DNA of 64,000 nucleotides from Uloborus plumipes (GCA_038373865.1 JAXGGA010006593.1:1-64000), one strand, 5' to 3'. Counted from the first letter of the stretch, positions 22,881 through 35,828 are shown. Notes: a model not told the origin generated them from the sequence alone. A program made the numbers and translations.

Positions 22881-23559
22881 AAAAGGAAGTAGTGTGGCGT
22901 TCACACCAGATTTTTTTTTATTTATTGACTTTAGGAAGAATATGTGACAAGCAACAAAACTGTAAAAACCAAATACTTAGTGTTAGAAAATATAGACAAC
23001 CAGTTTAGCTGTGCACCTCTCGCAAAATGCGTATTTTCATCATTATTTATTATCAGCATTATTTTATTTTATTATTATTTCTTTTTTTTTTTACTGTTAT
23101 AAATTTTAGTGGCGGTAACCGTACAGTTTTTTTTAGAAATTTGGGCTGTACCATTGTCTTACAACGTTATTATTGATTCAATGGCAGACTCAAAACAGTT
23201 CACAACACGACCACAAAAATATTGACGAAAGGCTACAGTAGACTTCCACTTTCCAATTCGAAGTTATATTTTAATCTTCCTGAAATGACACGAGAAAAAT
23301 TAACAAAAAATAAAAAAAAAACACTTATTCATTCAAATCTTCTTTTTTTCAGCATCGGAATCAGTACAAGCATTTTTTTAATCTATCGATAATTTTGAAG
23401 TTGGATAAGTGTAGGAGCAATGCCCATTTACTTCATATTACTGAGGGGGCAGTCACCCCTCTTGTCCCCTTCCCAAAAAAAGTTCACCACAAATTTTTGT
23501 TTCAGTAATGCATTATACTTCTCCAAAAAATTAATATTTATATAAAATGTTTTTTCTTT
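22881..23559. other. AT-rich non-coding spacer between the repeat copies
   Basis: No gene or complete element was recognised. T-rich and ATT-rich simple sequence occurs near 23030-23100. Confidence 0.45.
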
Positions 23560-23776
23560 CTTTTACGTAGTAAAGGAAGTATTGTGATCGCGAAAAAAAA
23601 TTCACTCAAATTTGGGTCTAAATTTTGATTTTGCTCACCCCCGAATGAATTTTAGGGTAGTTTTTTCGACTTGTCAGCACGTATATATGTACCTACCATT
23701 ATTTAACCAGTCGAAAAATATTTTATAACCACCCCCGAGTTAGTTACTACGAGTTTTCTCGTGACGTCTGTATGTA

Positions 23777-24167
23777 CGAGGGCTGTATGAAAAGTTTCCG
23801 ACCTCAGTATGAAGAGGGCAAAACTTATGAAACAAAGAGAGATGTTCTTATTTAAGGAGTCTTTTGGAAACTTGGAACCGTAGTTTTGGCTATTTTTAGA
23901 TCAAATTGTGTGAGTGTCAGCCATACTAGTGAGCTGCTCTAACAGTTTTTTTTTGAAAATGGGAAAAATCGAATATCAAGCTCTGATTTGATACTTGTTT
24001 TAAAAAGGAAATATGCCTGAACAAATTTAAAAGGAGTTGGACTCTGTGTATGGGGACTCACCACCATCGTCTACAACCGTAAAATTTTGGGCACCGGAAT
24101 TTAAACGTGGCCGTACTAGCTTGAGTGTTCATGAACGGCATAATTTTCCAAAAACAAAGCAGAGTTC

Positions 24168-24204
<37 letters not shown>

Positions 24205-25218
24205 TCATGGAAAATAGTTCACAAAAGTCATGGAAAGTCAGGGAAAGTCATGGAATTGAAAAGTCCAGGCTGAGCAGATACCCTGGCTCAGGTCGACCCA
24301 AAACTGCTACCACTGATGAACACATTGCTAAAACTCATCAAATGGTGATGAATGGCGCAGATTGAAGGTGAAATACTCGTATATAGAAGAAACTATGAAT
24401 ATCTCTAAGGAATGAGCATGCCACATTTTAAATGAGAAATTAAGCACGCGGAAGCTGGCTGTACTTTGACTGCCGCGTTTGCTCAATATGACCAGAAACG
24501 TGACCGAATCAACATTTGCAGCGCACTTCTGGCACAATGAACCAGAGTTTTTCTGACGACTTATCACTGTGGATGAAACTTGGATTCATCAGTACACTCT
24601 AGAAACAAAAACGCAGTCAAAACAAAGGACTGCAAAGTGAGAACCAGCTCCAAAAAAGGCCAAAACAGTTCCTTTTGCAGGAAAAGTGATGCCAACCGTT
24701 TTCTGGGATAGCCATGGAGACAATTAAGGTAGTCAATGGTAGCCAATGGGAAAGGCCATAACAGGAGCATACTATTCTACTCTCCTTTACAAATTGAAGG
24801 AGGAAATAGATGAAAAACAGCCGCATTTGAAAAAGAAAAAAGTTCCTTTTCATCAAGAAAATGCTCTTGCTCACACCTCAGTGGTTTCAATGGCCAAAAT
24901 TCACGAGTTAAGGCTCGAAGTCGTTGAACACCAACCCTACTCACCAGACCTGGCCCCGAGCGACCCTTTCTTGGTCTCTAAGCTGAAAGAAGCACTTGGA
25001 GGACAAAGTTTTGTTTCAAATGAGGAGGTCATAAACTTTATCAATAGCTTTTTCGAAGACAAATTTTCATCATTATTTTTGGATGGTTTAAAAGGATAGG
25101 AGCGTTGCTGGATGACGTGTGTGGACTTACAAGGAGACTATGTCAAAAAGTAACAGCCAGTTTGGACGATAAAAATATTTTATCTATGTTAGGTCGGAAA
25201 TTTTTCAGACAGCCCTCG
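23777..25218 (+). mobile_element. Complete-length mariner element, inactive
   Basis: The 28-bp or longer imperfect inverted termini begin CGAGGGCTGTATGAAAAGTT on the left and end TTTTTCAGACAGCCCTCG on the right. TA duplications flank both ends (23775-23776 and 25219-25220). The length of 1442 bp is normal for mariner elements. The single transposase frame inside is broken. A T33-type homopolymer has expanded inside the coding region near 24170-24203. Confidence 0.85.
24013..25153 (+). pseudogene. Mariner transposase pseudogene
   Basis: The family encodes a DD34D transposase of about 345 residues that cuts and pastes the element at TA sites. Recognisable blocks in order are LDSVYGDSPPSS with VKFWAPEFKRGRTS (helix-turn-helix region), a GRPKTAT-like block after the poly-T insertion, VDETWIHQYT near 24571 (first catalytic Asp), KAITGAYYSTLLYKLKEEI, FHQENALAHTSVVSM near 24850, and HQPYSPDLAPSD near 24940 (third Asp). 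The usual HQDNA Asp is Glu here (HQENA), so the second catalytic residue is lost in addition to stops and frameshifts. It ends with GDYVKK before a TAA at 25151-25153, which matches the usual C-terminus. Confidence 0.85.
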
Positions 25219-25740
25219 TACGTATGTATGTGTGTCGCATAACTCAAAAACTATATGCCGTAGAAGCTTCTAGTTTGGCATACAGGCTCTGAGGAGGAAC
25301 TAGTCGTGCACCTCCCCTTGTGGTTGCATTTGAATGTTCCCAAGGGGGTGCTTTACCCCTTTTTGGGGGTAAATCAGTGTTAATTTCAATGCAGACAAAT
25401 GATATGAATAGGCGCGACCACTTGGCTTCGCCAAGTTTTTGGTCGCTAATTGTTTGACGCCAACTTGGCCAACGTATCGCCAAGTTGGCGACAAATTTGG
25501 CGAAAAAAAATATTTTTTGGAATTTGTGTTCAATTTGGCGCTGTTGGCGATATTTTGCGAAAAATCCACTGAATGAGGTTAAAATCGGCGATCTTTAGAA
25601 AAATAATCATTGTAAAACATTTTTTTGCATTGTTTCGTGGGATACCAAGGCTGCAATGTTTGAATTGTTTATCTTGCTCACTCCAAGCACTATTTTAACA
25701 CTTAGGCATCTACTAAGACACGTAAAAGGAAGAAGTGTGG

Positions 25741-28009
25741 GGTCCATAAAAGATTTTTTAATTTAAATTGAGAGAAAATGTCTTTATTTTTCTCAATAAA
25801 TTTATAAGCTTATCTTCGTTTTTAACTGTCACAATTTTTCTTAGGTATTGTTACAGGCATTTCCTGGCGTGTGGTAAAAAGTTGCACAAGTCTTCATCAT
25901 AATTATTGGTTTATGTCTATTTTAATAGAATAGTATCGAATATTCTTTTTTAATTAAAACATGCCGTGAATAATTATTTTATCAATTACACAAAAAGTTG
26001 TGACAATGTATTTAAAAAATTGTATAAGCGTCGAAGTTTACTTTGAATGCATATCCTATTTACTCTGCATATATTTTCCTTACTATTTTCTGTAGCTTTA
26101 CAATAAAAACGTAGGAAAGTGTTTTCTTTGTGCATGAGCTTTTAAATATACTCTTACAATAATACTGGCACATAAACTAATTATATTAAAAAAAATGAAA
26201 TAATCATTTACTGTATTGTTTTAAATTCTTCTATAATTTTAAACATAGTTTTCATACTTTTAAAACATGATATACTAAAGTTCTTCAAAATTATTTAAAC
26301 TATGAGACGTTAAGTCAGCTGAAAGTTTCTTTTTTTATTTTCAAATGAGAACAGTATTAATTTAAGTTCTTTGTTTTTAAAGCAATAATGCTTCTGAAAA
26401 AGTTTCATTTTGCAACGTTTCCATAGAGATTTTCTTTCAATTTGCTTCGTATCAATATCACTATTTTCATCATATTTTGGATTTGCTCATTTTAACGCAA
26501 CAAACTTCTCGTTGCTACGTAATTCCATTTTGAATTAAAAGAAAATATTTCTCTTTTATTCAGTTGAATTTTACTACATTTTACTACTTGCTACACGTAA
26601 GCAATTTAATTAGTGAAACAGTTTAAGAATTTTGCATAGATTAAGCAATTTTCATTCATAATATTAAACCAACAAGCACGTCTCGGAAATGTTTTATTTT
26701 TTATGTGTGGTATTTTTTCTTGGAATACATGAAAATATGTTTTTCTGCGCTGTTGAGAAAATAATACTTGTTTTCCTTCTAATTTTATGTGTTTACATTT
26801 TATTGATGCTATTGATCATTAAAGTGCACATTGTGGTGCGCTTATATGTTCAATACCGTCAGTTCACGGCAGACTTTTTAAAATTTTAACTTGTAAAATG
26901 CACAAAACTAATATTGTCTGCCACCCGCAGGCAACAAAATAATAAATAAATAATAACCAAAAAATGGAATGCAGAAATCAAGCTGCAAGTAACGTGCATG
27001 AGACTTCTACATTATTTTAGAAAATAAATGAGACTCAGTTGCTCGTTTTGAATCTAAAAAAAATGTCTTTCGTAAATAAAAAAATTTCCCAGTTCTAATT
27101 TTTGTCTTTCCTTTTTTTTTTACTTTTTTAAAAAAAATTTTAAAGAAAAAAACTGTTTTTGCATTATTGAAAATACACTGCTACTTTAGTTGGGAGTTTT
27201 TTTACTTACCACATATTCAGATTCGAAATGTAATGTTGGGACAAACATTTATTGTAAATTTGTTCTTTAACTTACATCTCGTAATATTGTTCGCATAAAA
27301 AATACAAAAAATAGCTCCATTTAATGTAGTGCTAACAAAAATGTCATTAACAGTTAAAATATCCTGAAAACATATGCAAAACAAATAAATAAAGAAATAA
27401 AAGAGAAACTGAATTTGATATAAATTGAGCAGTAGTTTATCAAAATGAAACTTATTCACTTTTCAGAAAGACATATTTTTTTTTTTTTTTTGCATTTTCT
27501 AGACCTTTCAGTTTTTTTGCTTAAACCCTCTAGTATACAGTAGTCCAAACGGAACCAGTGGGTAGTTATTAACGGAAACATATTTGTTACCTTTTGATCG
27601 AAAAGTCAATCTCTTAGAATTCCTCCTGCTCATTTTGGGCAAAAGAGAACACATCCTACTAGAATCCGTTGAAATTGTTCTTCCCTTTCAGAAGGGCACA
27701 TATTCAAATCTCGAATCGCAACCTGATATTCCAGTTTTGAATTTGGAAAGCGACAAAATTTTTGCTAAATGACTGGTGATCCTTTGTTTGACTTACGGAA
27801 AATATAGATGATTTTCTATATCTACCATTTGGGTGCATTTACTACCTTTTTAGGCAAACGTGACATCAAATAAGTGTCGAGATTTACGAAGTCAAAGTAG
27901 AATGTCACTGCTTTGATGATGAATATTTTAACATTTACTTCTGTTTCTAAAATAAAATATGCCTCTCTCAAAAGAAAAAAAAAACTGTACAAATTGGATC
28001 CACGAATCG
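25741..28009. other. AT-rich non-coding stretch
   Basis: I found no gene, RNA or complete mobile element. Frames such as 26689-26889 and 27217-27459 are hydrophobic and AT-driven, with no family resemblance. Confidence 0.45.
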
Positions 28010-28440
28010 CACTCAAAAGTTATTAGGGTGACTGGCTTTTTTAATTGTTCAAAATTGAACGTAAAGTTAATTAAACCAAAAAGGCGAGTATGGCAATAAG
28101 TTGTCTTCGCTGGGATCTTTCGAACAAAGTTTTGTTGAAATTGGACGCTTCACTCAAAAAACGATTTAGGGTGAACAGGCTGCTTGAAAGGTTCAAAGTT
28201 GAATGAAATGTTCAAATTGAGAAATCTTAATGACGAGAGAAGGTGTCCTTGCCGAGGTATTTTGAATGGGAAAGGTTTGTTCAAGTCGGACTTTTTGACA
28301 AGTTCAGACAGATCCGCAGACACACATTTTCAACATCTCAAACCTTACTTTCAAATTTTTAATTAATTTATTTATTTTTGATTTTTTTTTAAATTTCGCT
28401 ATGTTTTCAAGAAGCATTAAGCCACTCTCAATGCTACTTT
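28010..28440 (+). repeat. Third copy of the ~147-bp repeat field
   Basis: It carries two diverged units (GTTCAAAATTGAACG near 28047 and GGTTCAAAGTTGAATG near 28190). The same terminal block follows: a CAGACAGATCCGCAGACAC tract, then CCTTACTTTCAAATTTTTAA. The tail AAGCATTAAGCCAC resembles the one after 20470, so the repeat extends past the tract. Confidence 0.65.
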
Positions 28441-29879
28441 CGTTGTTCTTTTACTTTAATGCCCAGTAGCCTAAAAACGGGACGCTTGTTAGTTACTGCA
28501 AACCAAGACCTGTAAAGCTGTTTTTCACAAGATAAATAGTCCTTCTTCTTGAGAAAACCAGTTAGAGCCACTATTTGGACATCAGAGTTTATTTATTGAC
28601 AGCTATTTTCAGACAAATCAATCAAGCAACGATCCAGCATGGATAGCCACAGAAAGTAAGTTTTTTTTGCGACCTTATTTTTCATAAAACTAAACTATTT
28701 TTTTTAATGATTTGCTTAAAATTGATCACAGATGCCTTTGTAATGTTAATTTGCAAAAGTAAAGTCAAGTAAGGTCGTATTTTGCTCATATATCTGCAAA
28801 ATATCCCATAAACAGGACGTTAAATAACTTAATAAATATGGCAACGGCGAACTTTTTTAAGCCTAAAATGTACGGAAACCATCCCAAATAAGAGTTTTAA
28901 GCAGATAAAAATGGAAAAAAATTGTTAAAAAAAACTTGGGCATAAATGGGTTAACGGGAGAGTAGACGAAAATAGTCAACATAGATCCAATAGATCCATT
29001 GATCCATAGAGTCCAATACTTTCCTATATATATTAGGTATAGAAGAAAAAGTATAATTTTAAACGTAACATTTCTGATTTTTAAAGCAAAAATTTATAGC
29101 TATGTTTGATGTTTTTTTTTTTTTTTTTTTTTCTAAAATCATTGCTTAAAATTTATATAAATGAGCTAAATGCATTTTTAAAATAAATATTCAGTTTTAA
29201 TTTATTTATTTTCTCTGGAAAAAAAATCTTTTGAAATTTTCTTCAATGATCATTCCCTGACATAAAAATTACAAATTCGCATTTATTTTAAATACTCTTG
29301 GAGAAACTTCGCCGTAAAATATTTATTGGAATTATTGATTTTCAGAAATGTAACGCTGCTTCATTATTCTATCATGTATAACTTACAAAATGGAAAAGTT
29401 ATTTTCAAAGCCATTTCATTTTCTGTTGTTATTTTACGTTTCTGAGTAATATCTCGCATCCAATTAAAGAGGGAGGATTTCTTTTAATATATAGTATCGG
29501 AAACTATAGGATTTTCAAATGTAGTGAAGTTTGCTTAGATCAAAGACGCTACTTCTAGGAGATAAAGAAATATATTTTTTTTAGTGCTTAATGCGTCAAT
29601 TTTTTAAAAAAATCTCAAGGTAAGCATTCGAAAATTTTAAAGTTTGTTAAGTAGGGGTTTACGGGACATTTTTACGTAATATTTTTAGAGATTACCTAAT
29701 GGAGCGATAAGATCTTTTCAGCCTTCAACAACTCGGTGACTGAGAGATAGTTTTAAAGAACTACATGAACTGTTGCGGACTGAAAAATATATGCTTTTGA
29801 ATTGATTCTTGATCTTTTTAAAATAGCTATTTCGTTCGTGGCTTTTTTAAAGAATTTAGTATTCCTAATGTTAGTTAAC
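28441..29879. other. AT-rich non-coding stretch
   Basis: Nothing beyond homopolymer T runs (for example 29112-29132) was recognised. Confidence 0.45.
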
Positions 29880-29881
29880 TA

Positions 29882-31309
29882 CACTGGCGGAAAAAAAATC
29901 CCAACACCAAGAAAGACTTGTGTTAAATAAACGAAATTTGGTAGGTGTGTTTATACAACTAAAAGATGACATCGATTGAAATTTCGTGTTCCGCGAATAA
30001 GTATGGCGCAGCTGGCGTCACTTAGAACATGCAAATAAGGCTTGTTTTAAAAGCGTGTTGTGAAGCTCGTGTGTATTATTTTTCCGTGAGAGTGGACGAA
30101 TTGCGTTCATGTTAGCCAGGAATACCTTTTAAGAAGACGAAGAAGCCATTATCAACAGCTCACAGAGTTTAAACGAGATCGTACAAATTGGCTACGAGAA
30201 GGTGGACATTCATTTTGCGATATTGCAGAAAGACTTGGGTGGGAATGTTTCCAGCATGCATGATTATTGGAAGCTATAGGCAAGGGATGGTACTACCTCA
30301 AGAAGATCGAGTTCCGAGCTGCCACGTGGCACGACTGAGAAGGAAGATCGCCGAATCTTGCGTACGGCTGTGGCGCATCGTACTGCATCTGCGGCTGACA
30401 TTCGAGCTGCAGTTGGTACCGTCGTGACCCAAGGAACGGTAAGAAACTGTATACTTCAAGGACAGCTCCGAGCCAGGCAGCCTGTAGCCGGTATTCCATT
30501 GACTGCAAACCATTGCCTTTTCCGACGGCAGTGGTGCCACGACAGAGCTCACTGGAGGTCGGAGTGGAAATCAGTTGTAATTTTTGATGAAAACAGATTC
30601 TGAATTAGTGCCAGTGGTGGCTGTATATTAGTCAGAAGGAGGCTAGGGGACCGCCTACATCCAAGCGGTCTACGGCCTATACACACGGGACTCACACCTG
30701 GAGTTATGGTCTCTGGAACAATTTCCTACGACAGCAGGGGCATTCTTGTGGTTATCCCAAACTCACTGACTGAAAATTTGTCGTCAGTCTGTTAATTTAA
30801 CCAGTAGTACAGCACTTCGTGAGTAGCATTCAAGGGGGCGTTTTCCAACCGGATAACGCTCACCCTCACATCGCTGCTGTAACACAATGTGCTCTACAGA
30901 GTGCTGACATGTTACCATGACCTGCAAAATCACCAGGTCTGTCTCCAATTGATAACGTATGGGATATCATGGGATGGCACCTCGAGCATCATCCACAGTC
31001 AGCAATGACGGTCCTAGTATTGACACAGCAAGTGCAACAAGCATGGAACTCCACACCACAAAGTGACATTCGGCACCTGTATGACATAATGCATGCACGC
31101 TTGCAGGCTTGCCTTCAAAATTCTGGAGGTTACACCCTCTATTAAATTAACAGAATTTCACATTTGCACAGCATTTTTTTGAGCTTAAATTAGCCAGTGA
31201 TCTTGTACATTTAATCAATTAAACATGTTAACTAGACAATTGCATTACCCAAATTTCATTACTCTACGGCAATTTTTTCTTGGTGTTGGGATTTTTTTTT
31301 CCGCCAGTG
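29882..31309 (+). mobile_element. Full-length Tc1-like element, inactive
   Basis: The inverted termini begin CACTGGCGGAAAAAAAATCC and end GGATTTTTTTTTTCCGCCAGTG-type sequence, with the inner part AACACCAAGAAA matched on the right by TTTCTTGGTGTT-type bases. TA flanks both ends (29880-29881 and 31310-31311). The length of 1428 bp and the single decayed transposase frame fit Tc1-like elements. Confidence 0.85.
30136..31145 (+). pseudogene. Tc1-like transposase pseudogene
   Basis: The N-terminal helix-turn-helix block reads YQQLTEFKRDRTNWLREGG, then HSFCDIAERLG, before the first frame break near 30260. Further blocks in shifted frames are LRTAVAHRTASAADIRAAVG and RRQWCHDRAHWRSEWKSVV, followed by FDENRF with the first catalytic Asp and a stop. 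FQPDNAHPHIAAVTQ near 30845 has the second Asp. SPGLSPIDNVWDIMGWH near 30938 is where the third acidic residue lies; the usual Glu is Asp here and the Asp of SPDLSP is Gly. The C-terminus is IRHLYDIMHARLQACLQNSG, with a stop at about 31145. Multiple stops and shifts rule out activity. Confidence 0.85.
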
Positions 31310-31964
31310 TAATTATATATTCTTATGATATTATTAAAAAAATAATAAAAGTCGGTTATTGGACAAAATATTTTTTTTTTTTCAATTCATAAAGGTGCAT
31401 TTAATAACTAAGAAGAATGTAAGAGAATAAGTACACGAGCTACTTTTACAAAATGGTGTAGGAAATTCTTTTCATGTAAAAGTTGGAAAGAATATTTACT
31501 TTTTGGAATAACTAAATTTCCTTCCAGTAAATAATAATGAAAAAAGTAGTGTTGCAAGCTGTGCTGAGATAACTGAACTCTTTTTTTGGGTGGGAATGGG
31601 GAGAGAACCAAGTAGTTCCAACACTTTAACTATTTAAATTTTTCAGAAATATCTGTACCTCAAAGCCAGAATAACGTAAGTCATATTATTGTTATTTTTC
31701 AGCAGAGTGCAAAAATGTTTTTCTGTTACCTTCAAAAAATGGAACTCGCGCTGTTTTAACGCTACTAAATAATTGCGAAACAGTTTCTCTCATAGAATAA
31801 CGTTCTCATGGGTCCATGCGGAATAGTTTTCCACATATAATTCAGCAATAAAGTGAGCATTGTAATTTTTGGACTCGCGTCTGTCTGGCTCTGAGGTATC
31901 AATGTTTGGTTATTTTCTATGTGTTAAATCCATAGTAAATCTTTTATTTCAAGTAACACAGCAG
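31310..31964. other. Non-coding stretch with a short dispersed-repeat end
   Basis: The segment 31650-31680 (atctgtacctcaaagccaga followed by ataacgtaag) matches the arms of the inverted repeat at 56887-57038. A diverged inverse counterpart lies near 31873-31900 (tctgtctggctctgaggtat). It may be a degraded copy of the same small element. Confidence 0.4.
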
Positions 31965-31972
31965 CTATCAAT

Positions 31973-32169
31973 CAAGGGCGGATCCAGCTTGTGGTTAAAG
32001 AGGGGGCATTTTCGGAAAGGGGGGATCAAAGGGTAATTTTTGAGCAAAAATGGGGGTGTTTAGCAATTTTTTCGCAGTATTAGACCCAAAAAAAAAGCAG
32101 TTTTATGCTAGATTTGGTCGCTTAAGGGGGGTCATGACCCCTATGACCCCCCCTCTGTATCCGCGCTTG
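31973..32169. mobile_element. Short hAT MITE, 197 bp
   Basis: The ends CAAGGGCGGATCCAG (from 31973) and CTGTATCCGCGCTTG (to 32169) are inverted copies with two mismatches. They are flanked by an exact 8-bp duplication CTATCAAT (31965-31972 and 32170-32177), the length used by hAT transposases. The interior has G-rich and C-rich patches and no coding capacity. Confidence 0.75.
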
Positions 32170-32177
32170 CTATCAAT

Positions 32178-32778
32178 GGGCTCTTTCCCGAAACAAAAAT
32201 TTTTCCAGATCACCTTTTTTTAAGCTATAGGCCTGCTTTTTCTTTTTTAGTGGCCCGAAGTAAAAATTTATATCGTTTCGCTATCCTACCCCGCTTTCTC
32301 TTTATTTGAGTGTTTTATCCTTCCCAAAAGAAAAAAACAATCATCAAAAAATTTAAATGTCTTCATTCTGCATTTTCAAAAGTGTTCCTGTTTTGAAATT
32401 TTCTTATTTTTCAGGGAAAAATAACTATAATATTCTTGTAAATACTTACTTCCCAAATGAGCAATTGTAAAACAATATTTTTGTAAGTAGTTAAATTCTG
32501 TGAAAACTTTTCTAACATAACCTTTTATATGCAAAATGTAAAAGATAATTTGTGTTTTACAGGGTGTGTCGCAACATTATCCGAGGTACGGAAAATTTAT
32601 TTAAACGTATTACCAATACAGCAACAACGTTGACTGTACTGGAGAAAGTAACTCTACACGTTCTGTTTCACAAAGATTCGACTTATGAACATTTCGTGAG
32701 GCGGCAGATATCCCGTCAAAAATCTAACTCTTCCGCTCGCTGGGCACGATTAAAAATGAATATGTAAAAAATTTATTG
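32178..32778. other. Non-coding stretch between the hAT MITE and the minisatellite
   Basis: A 71-codon plus frame at 32552-32767 lacks any recognised motif. No other structure was seen. Confidence 0.4.
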
Positions 32779-33245
32779 TATCATACTGTAAAAAAAACAT
32801 TCACTGTAAAAAATGAATGTTGTTTTTACAGTATGATACAGTTATTATTACAGTAACTTTACAGTAGTAAACTGTAAAATTGCCAGTTTACAGTAATAAA
32901 TTGCAAAATTGCTATTTTACAGTAATAAACTGTAAAATTGCTAGTTTCACATTTTATTATTAAGCATTTTACAGCTTTAAACTGGCACCTCTGCTGCCAG
33001 TATTACACTGTTGTATACTGGTATAATACAGCTAAATTAATGGTATGTATACAGTATAATACAGCTAAATTAATGGTAATAAACTGCAGCATTGCTATTT
33101 TTACAGAAATAAACTAAAATTGCTATTTTTGCAGTAATAAACTGTAATATAGCTAGTTTTACAGTTCATTACTGCGATTTTACAGTTTTAAACTGAAACC
33201 TCTGCCTTCAGTATTATACTGCACAAACAACAACATATTTTCTGC
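32779..33245 (+). repeat. ACAGT-rich degenerate minisatellite
   Basis: About nine imperfect units of roughly 30 bp contain TTTACAGTAATAAACTGTAA followed by AATTGCTA. Because ACAGT and ACTGT occur in the same unit, each unit can form a small hairpin. The left end (32785-32830) is also an inverted pair. No coding function is visible. Confidence 0.65.
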
Positions 33246-35828
33246 AGTGTGGTAGTAAATATATTTCTGATCTTTTTGGGTAAGTTTTGTAAACCACGTG
33301 GCATAGGACTTCTAAACAGACGCTAATGTAGCCCAATAAAGACTCTCATGGTGTTAGGTATGGAGAGTGAGGTGAGTTAGGAGAAAGGTGCTTATCGTCG
33401 TCAAGGAATCGTCCAATCCAAAGAGATCGTTATTGAAGCACTGGTGAACCTCTGTCAGAAAAGGAAGGAGTGCTGCATCTTGTTGGGAAATGGAGGACCA
33501 TTGACCGTGATGTGCTCAATCGGTGAAGTAAGAATTAGACTTTAGACTTGATTTTTGCAGCATTAACATATAGAGACGAGTTCAAACATAGAGAATTTGC
33601 AAAACAAAACTTCTCGAGTGTCTTTCAGAAGCAAAATCAAAGTTGTTGTTGTATTGGTAATATGTGCGTTTATATAAGCCTTCCAAAATTTATAGGATAA
33701 TGTAACAAACCGTGTAGACAATTTTATGCTTCAAAATGAAAACAGATCGAAATGAAAAGTCTTCATGAAGAGCAATTGAAAGTTGATTTATTTTATTTTC
33801 TTATAAACACGCACGTTTATCTTCCTTAATGTAATGATTTCTTTGTTTCCATTTTATGTTTTGCGATATATAGTTTTAGAGTATGAAGCTAAGAACTTAA
33901 TAAAATTGAGCGATGAAACGGTATGAAATATTTGTAGTACGAGAAGAAATTAAAAACGTTGTGGATATTTTATATAGTAAAGAGATATTAATTGCGCTGC
34001 AAAATATCTCATACTTAAAATTTTTAGTAGAAAGTGATTTACCGTTTTCTTCATTCGAACTTCATATTTTTCTTTAAAAAGAAACAAATAGAAACGTAAT
34101 ACCTTAAATGAAAAACACAAAGCTTATTAATATCAGTAGGGAACTTTACTTCTTGCAAAATGAAGCAATATTTTATTTACAAAATGAACCCAAGAGTTTT
34201 AAACATAGTGTGATATGTAGTTTCTCTACTTAAAGAATTTACTCTTTTTGTAAGAAGGAAGACTGTCGCTACTCTGCTACAGTGAAGAAAAGTAACTTAT
34301 CAAAATATTCAAATTTAAAGCAGTTTCAATGCTATACTTTATTAACATTTGCCCAAGTAGTCATTTTGATTGCTTTTTGATTTCAGTTATAAAGACAATT
34401 ACATGTATTTAATGACATATTGGTATAAAATTTGATTTTTTGCACTACTTATAAATGCTTTTATCAATAATTGTAGTTAACTCCCCCTCCCTCCTTTATT
34501 TCCGGCACGTTAATATGTTATACCTATATTGTTCCACCAGTCAAAATGACAGCTTGAGCAATATAGTGTTGAAAAGCTGACTATTCTTGAGTTTTATAAG
34601 AGTATTATCATTTTAATAAACTTGAAAGAATGAATTTTCATCCTACGAAAAATAATAATAGATAAAAAAACATCCCGGTAGTTAAAAATATAAAAAATCA
34701 AACCATTATTTCTACCGATTAACTTTATCCGATTTCCATTATTGCAAGAGAAAAAAAAAATGATAGTAAAAATTTTACATTAAAAATCATATTTTTTTGT
34801 GAATTTTTTAATGCCAATATCGATTTTATTTCTTTTTCAAACAAGAACTATGAAAATAATTTTTTTTTCAAAGAAATATCACAACATTTAGTTTTGAATT
34901 TCTTTATTTATGGGTTAAACAAAATATGAAAAAATAAATAAACATTCATTATTTGATATAAAATAGTTTCGATTTTTTCGCGTTCTTTGTACAACTTTAT
35001 ATGAATATTGTTCAAATATTGAAATAGCATTATTCAAATGAAATAAAACACAAAAATAAATAAGTTAGGGATTTAATTGGTTACATTTATAACATCACAC
35101 AAAATTCGTACACATGTACGTTTTTAACCACGTAATGACACTTGTATATGACATCTTTCAACTAAAACAATTTTGTTAGAATGACGAAAAATGCGTTTTT
35201 ACGCTTAAATAATTCTATGTTTTACAAAAAATAGCACAAACACAACAAAACTGAGAACAAAACACAATAATATATAACTCATATCATGACATAAAAGGCA
35301 AAAAGTAAAACAAAAATATCACCAGCTCTGATGGCACCTCATGTAGAGAAATAAATGTGCATTTTCAGCAACAAGCTTAATGAAATTATCTATGGAAATG
35401 TTCACACATGGTTTTAGTAGTCAAATGGTAATTTCACAAAACATATTTTCAAAAAAAAAAAAAAAAACACCTGAAATTATTTAAAATACAGAATACAACA
35501 TTTTTAATCTTGAATCTCATGGTAAGTTGAATGAATCTAAATAAATGAATTAAATGAGGAGCACAAATGAGCAATATGTTTCATAATACTTTATATATTT
35601 GGACGATTGATATTTATATATATGGGGAAGTTTTGCAAAATAATAACATCCAGACTCTGCGGAATTTTGTCATCGAAGGTAGTTCTTCAATCTTTCATAC
35701 ACTGTTCACAGATCATGCAAAACTCTGACGTAGTGGAAATATAACAAATAAACGTTGTAACCTACTAGGTGTACCTTGGCAATACAAAGGGTTTTATCAG
35801 TGTTTTTTAAAATAAAGTTTTCTGAGGA
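33246..35828 (-). other. 3' flank of the allatostatin gene, probably including its 3' UTR
   Basis: No coding sequence was found. Reading on the minus strand from the stop codon at 35829-35831, the first canonical AATAAA I see is at 34903-34908. This would give a 3' UTR of about 0.9-0.95 kb if it is used; no closer signal was found by eye. The use of this signal is inference. Confidence 0.35.

Larger units (their letters stand above)
23560..25740. repeat. Arachnid-type dispersed repeat, copy B, split by a mariner
   Basis: The left part (about 23560-23776) starts with cttttacgtagtaaaggaag and includes accacccccgagttagttac. The right part (25219-25740) continues with cgtatgtatgtgtgtcgcat and actatatgccgtagaagctt. 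The joint falls in the same TATG tract as in copy A, so copy A serves as an empty-site reference for the mariner insertion at 23777-25218. Confidence 0.7.
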
